From Aedoeadaptatus ivorii (GTDB taxonomy: Bacteria; Bacillota; Clostridia; Tissierellales; Peptoniphilaceae), in the NCBI RefSeq assembly GCF_900638585.1, contig NZ_LR134523.1, forward strand, positions 1,523,772 through 1,587,771: a stretch of 64,000 nt of DNA. Reading direction: 5' to 3'. Shown here one piece after another: positions 61,208-64,000 of the stretch. Made by a program: the position numbers and the translations under genes. Under the pieces are notes generated by a model. That model did not search any database. It was not told where the DNA came from and saw only the letters and a program-made list of their open reading frames with translations. How positions within the stretch are numbered: position 1 is the stretch's first letter; the number at the start of each line of letters is the position of its first letter.

Positions 61208-62058
61208 TGAGATGTTTCTTTATGAATGACGACCCGACGATGCGGATCCTTTCCCTCGCTCCGGGTGCGGACGCCCTCTACATTGGCGAGGCAGGCGTGA
61301 ATTACGCGCCGCTCCTGGGCATCCATCGGTTCGAGTTTAGCGGACTTGCCGGTCTTTAAGACCTTATTGGCCGTCTTTCCGGCGATCCGCTTTAAAGTGG
61401 CCTCGCGCTTTTTGCGATAGCCGCTACAGTCGACGATCACGCGCCGAAATTCCCGGCTGCGCTGGTTGATCATCGCCGAAAGCACCGTTTGAATGCCGTT
61501 TAGGGTAGAGCCGTGCTTGCCGATCACAATGCCCGTCTCTTCCTGTTTGCCGTCGATGGCAACCTCGATATTTCGATCCCGAAAATCCACCGAGAGGGTA
61601 TAACCCAGCTCCAGCGTGGTGAGGATCTGATCGACGTATTCGCGGATAAAGGCTTCGATTTCGTCGTCGTCTTCGAAAAACTCCGCCTCCCGGCGCTCCT
61701 CTGCGTCGAATTCCGCTTCCTCGTCGTCTTCTTCGTCGCCTTCCTCGTTCGCCCTATCGATAGACGGCGATGGGGTATCGACGATGGTCGGTTCGGGTCG
61801 CATCTTCTGTGTATCCGACGGATCCGGCGCGGCGTCCTTTGTCAGCTCATCGCCCAAAATCGCATCGACGATGTCTTTGCTGTCGATCTTCTCGGAAACC
61901 TTGACGATGGCGTCTTTTCCCCCGATCAGCCCTAAAAATCCCTTCGAGGGTTCTTCAATGATCTCAACTTCCGCGCGATCGCGATCGATGCGCAACTCCG
62001 CTAAGGCTTTTTCGACGGCTTCTTCTACCGTCTTGGCCGATTGGATGGAAAAACTCAT
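61198..62058 (-). CDS. khpB: RNA-binding protein KhpB (Jag / SpoIIIJ-associated)
   Basis: 286 aa, starting MSFSIQSAKTVEEAVEKALA. Jag_N domain (residues 1-50), an acidic linker (EEGDEEDDEEAEFDAEERRE), KH domain with the GKHGSTLNGIQTVLSAMINQ GxxG-type loop, and C-terminal R3H (MDAQERRVIHACLANVEGVR). Binds RNA with KhpA and affects cell division and envelope expression in Bacillota. Follows yidC by 2 bases. Confidence 0.93.
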   Translation of the reverse strand: MSFSIQSAKTVEEAVEKALAELRIDRDRAEVEIIEEPSKGFLGLIGGKDAIVKVSEKIDSKDIVDAILGDELTKDAAPDPSDTQKMRPEPTIVDTPSPSIDRANEEGDEEDDEEAEFDAEERREAEFFEDDDEIEAFIREYVDQILTTLELGYTLSVDFRDRNIEVAIDGKQEETGIVIGKHGSTLNGIQTVLSAMINQRSREFRRVIVDCSGYRKKREATLKRIAGKTANKVLKTGKSAKLEPMDAQERRVIHACLANVEGVRTRSEGKDPHRRVVIHKETSQPS

Positions 62059-62060
62059 AC

Positions 62061-62774
62061 CTACGCCTCCGCTTCTTTCTCGACGACCTTATTGCTGATC
62101 ATCTGTTGCAGTATAGAGAAAATGCTCCCGGTGATCCAGTAGAGGACCAGACCGGCGGCCATTCTTCTCGCAAAGATCAAAATCATCAAGGGCATCATTA
62201 TGCTCATCGTGCGCATCATCTGCTCCGAAGATTCTGTAGAGGGCGCCTTATTGTTCTTCTGTACTATATAGGTAGACAACCAGGTGAAGAATGCGGCCAC
62301 AATCGGGAGCGCCAAACCGGTGGGATCCGGATGATCCAGACTCTGAATAAAGAAGAAGTTCTTTTGAATCGCATCGTAAAATCCGGCGTCCTGGAAGGCG
62401 AACTTCGTGGGAAATTGGAAAATACGATAAAATGCGATCAATACGGGGAACTGGACCAACATGGGCAGACAGCCGCTCAGCGGATTGAATTCCGCCTCTT
62501 TATAGAGCTGTTGCTGTTTCTGCGCGAGAAGTTGCGGATCGTTTCCGTACTTTTTCTGTAATTTTTGTCGTTCCGGTTCCAATTTCGCCATCTTGAGCTG
62601 GTTGCGCGTCTGCATAATATTCAGCGGCAAGAGGGCGAAGCGGAAGAGCAGCGTCGTCAAAACAATGGCGATGGCATAAAAGGAGATGGCCTTCGGCTCG
62701 GCACCCATAGCCGATACGAAATCGTATACGCCGCGCAGAAGGGTTCCTAACAGTCCCGCTAAGAAATTAATCAA
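62061..62774 (-). CDS. yidC: Membrane protein insertase YidC (SpoIIIJ type)
   Basis: 237 aa from a TTG at 62774 (MINFLAGLLGTLLRGVYDFV), because CTAGGAGGAAGTTTAC precedes it and no ATG fits. Five membrane segments; NIMQTRNQLKMAKLEPERQK (cytosolic hairpin), MLVQFPVLIAFYRIFQFPTK, MMPLMILIFARRMAAGLVLY. Gram-positive form without the large periplasmic P1 domain. Inserts membrane proteins, alone or with Sec. Confidence 0.95.
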   Translation of the reverse strand: MINFLAGLLGTLLRGVYDFVSAMGAEPKAISFYAIAIVLTTLLFRFALLPLNIMQTRNQLKMAKLEPERQKLQKKYGNDPQLLAQKQQQLYKEAEFNPLSGCLPMLVQFPVLIAFYRIFQFPTKFAFQDAGFYDAIQKNFFFIQSLDHPDPTGLALPIVAAFFTWLSTYIVQKNNKAPSTESSEQMMRTMSIMMPLMILIFARRMAAGLVLYWITGSIFSILQQMISNKVVEKEAEA

Positions 62775-62791
62775 GTAAACTTCCTCCTAGT

Positions 62792-63007
62792 CTATGGAAG
62801 TGGGTCATAGCCGCCCTTGTGGAAGGGGTGGCATCGTAAAATGCGCCTTATACTCAAATAAAGCGCCTTTAAGAACGGATATTTAGAAAAAGCCTCGTAA
62901 CTGTACTGGCTGCAGGTCGGGTAAAAGCGGCAGTGCGCCCCGACGAGGATATAGCGGGAAATGTAGTTCTGATAAAAACGGATGGCCTTAAGCGCCGCTT
63001 TTCTCAC
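62792..63007 (-). CDS. yidD: Membrane protein insertion factor YidD
   Basis: 71 aa from a GTG at 63007 (MRKAALKAIRFYQNYISRYI), GGAGGGAAACATC upstream; the longer frame to 63088 overlaps rnpA fully and is not used. Landmark HCRFYPTCSQYSYEAFSKYP and ILRCHPFHKGGYDPLP. Small amphipathic protein that helps YidC. Its start overlaps the rnpA end by 20 bases. Normal length. Confidence 0.93.
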   Translation of the reverse strand: MRKAALKAIRFYQNYISRYILVGAHCRFYPTCSQYSYEAFSKYPFLKALYLSIRRILRCHPFHKGGYDPLP

Positions 63008-63353
63008 GATGTTTCCCTCCCCGAGCGAGTTTCGATACGCGAAAGATATGTTCAAAGGCGGATTGCATGCCCCGAAAATCCAATCCACTCACATTGTCCT
63101 TAACCACGAGTACCAGATCGTAGCCGGGGCGCAGGCGGGGATAGATCTCTCCATAAAGATGACGTAATCTGCGTTTTATGAGATTGCGAACAACGGCCTT
63201 TCCCACCTTTTTGTTGATGGAAAAACCCATCCTCGAATGGTCCAGACCGTTTTTCTTTACGTAGAGAGTAAAATTTCGATTCCCGAAAGTATGTCTCTTC
63301 CGATACACTTTTTTAAAATCCTGATCTTTACGGATAAAATACTTTTTTTCCAT
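62988..63353 (-). CDS. rnpA: Ribonuclease P protein component
   Basis: 121 aa, starting MEKKYFIRKDQDFKKVYRKR. Strongly basic. FGNRNFTLYVKKNGLDHSRM, KKVGKAVVRNLIKRRLRHLY (the RNR signature). Binds the RNase P RNA and helps cut tRNA 5' leaders. Follows rpmH by 4 bases, the usual order. Confidence 0.96.
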   Translation of the reverse strand: MEKKYFIRKDQDFKKVYRKRHTFGNRNFTLYVKKNGLDHSRMGFSINKKVGKAVVRNLIKRRLRHLYGEIYPRLRPGYDLVLVVKDNVSGLDFRGMQSAFEHIFRVSKLARGGKHREKSGA

Positions 63354-63357
63354 GAAT

Positions 63358-63492
63358 TTAAGCGGAAAGTTTCTTTCTTCCCTTCAATCTGCGTGCGCGC
63401 AAGACCTTACGGCCGCCGCGGGTTCTCATGCGAGCGCGGAATCCGTGTTCTCTTTTGCGTTGTTTACGCTTCGGTTGATACGTTCTCTTCAC
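63358..63492 (-). CDS. rpmH: 50S ribosomal protein L34
   Basis: 44 aa from a GTG at 63492, AGGAGGAGGTGTAGCACT upstream. Reads [20 protein letters not shown] and [20 protein letters not shown], then KLSA, a complete L34. Many arginines and lysines. First gene of the leftward origin block. Confidence 0.97.
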   Translation of the reverse strand: MKRTYQPKRKQRKREHGFRARMRTRGGRKVLRARRLKGRKKLSA

Positions 63493-64000
63493 AGTGCTAC
63501 ACCTCCTCCTGTGGGATATAAAAGTGCCTAAAAGGCCTATTTTTAAAATACACTCTATATATTATAGGGACCGGAAGGGATTTCGTCAATGTTTTTCGGC
63601 GATTTCGGGCAAAAATACGACTCTATTTGTCTATCCCGGGAAAACTTGTTTTCCTAAATAGTGAAATTCAGTTGCCCTTATGAGATGTGGCGACCTGTTG
63701 ATAACTGTTTTTTGATTGTGTATAATTATTTACAGCTTGTGAATAAAAAAATGGGCTGTGGATACTTTGTGAGTTATGCACAGTTTGTGGATATCTTGTG
63801 CATAACTCTTGTGCTTTTCTATACATTTCCGAAATTTGAACGAAAATCGGGTCTTTTTATGCACAGTTTCCACAAGTTCACCCTGTTTATACTTTTTTAT
63901 TCCCCACAATCCACAGCTTTGTGGATTGTTTTATCCGCAATGCATTGTTCCACATGTGCATATGTTAATACATTCGAAAGCCAAAGACCGGGAGTGAAAT
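63493..64000. other. Origin region: DnaA-box cluster (oriC / dnaA upstream)
   Basis: 508 bp without a gene. Boxes matching TTATnCACA or its complement: TGTGTATAA (63717-63725), TGTGAATAA (63738-63746), TTATGCACA (63774-63782), TGTGCATAA (63797-63805), TTATGCACA (63857-63865). Near-matches TGTGGATAC (63757) and TGTGGATAT (63786). Both orientations are mixed, spaced 15-60 bp. Together with rpmH to the left this marks the chromosomal origin; dnaA probably starts to the right of the window on the plus strand (a GGGAG tract is at 63990-63994). Confidence 0.85.

Overview
The window looks like a stretch of chromosome close to the replication origin of a Bacillota (Firmicutes) anaerobe, plausibly of the Peptoniphilaceae/Tissierellia type. 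The lineage name is an inference. The evidence is the right-hand block rpmH-rnpA-yidD-yidC-khpB-mnmE-mnmG-rsmG-parA-parB followed by a cluster of DnaA boxes, a T-box leader on proS, SufCBDSU Fe-S assembly, AGGAGG-type ribosome binding sites, and no sign of an outer membrane. Most genes are GC-rich; the CRISPR-Cas operon and the remnants at about 4.2-6.1 kb are visibly more AT-rich.

Layout. 1-4.2 kb: cysteine synthase (cut by the window edge), an ornithine-cyclodeaminase-family protein, UspA, a pirin, and two RelB-like antitoxin-type genes without a toxin. 4.3-6.1 kb: a graveyard with a decayed type I-E CRISPR array (61-bp period), two tiny acidic ORFs, a lone I-E repeat joined to a broken phage minor-head (MuF/SPP1 gp7) gene, and two coupled AT-rich ORFs. 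6.16-17.85 kb: a complete type I-C CRISPR-Cas system, with 47 repeats and 46 spacers, a leader, and cas2-cas1-cas4-cas7-cas8c(+internal cas11c)-cas5-cas3 on the minus strand. 17.86-18.04 kb: the cas promoter and a divergent solitary I-C-like repeat with its own extended -10 and terminator. Its 11-nt pseudo-spacer matches, except at position 6, a TTC-flanked site over the cas promoter. This is a strong candidate for a crRNA-like autorepressor RNA of a type I-C system. 18.1-23.6 kb: a macrodomain protein and a kdpFAB operon cut inside kdpB by an IS3-family element, which abuts a pair of palindromic-ended intergenic repeats. 23.6-28.7 kb: a TelA / XpaC / solute-binding / vWA-lipoprotein operon. 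28.8-45 kb: guaA, an XRE-cupin regulator, Nudix, pyrG, glnN, T-box-proS, a GT-C glycosyltransferase, a CofE-like ligase, a CC-motif protein, a pirin pseudogene, murJ, NamZ and MarR. 45.3-50.1 kb: the sufCBDSU operon. 50.2-53.6 kb: mutY-nudix-DUF1275, an ArsC/Spx-like protein, and a secreted nuclease. 53.6-64 kb: a cyclodeaminase, PhzF, parB, parA, a cluster of parS-like palindromes, the tRNA-modification and ribosome genes, and the origin.

How it works together: the I-C operon supplies adaptation (Cas1-2-4), the Cascade (Cas5-7-8-11) and the Cas3 nuclease. The divergent small RNA could guide that same Cascade to its own promoter without cleavage and so hold cas expression down. The right block is the usual origin-proximal housekeeping cluster in which ParA/ParB act on nearby parS sites. 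All calls come from reading the sequence and from known family motifs; no database search was run.
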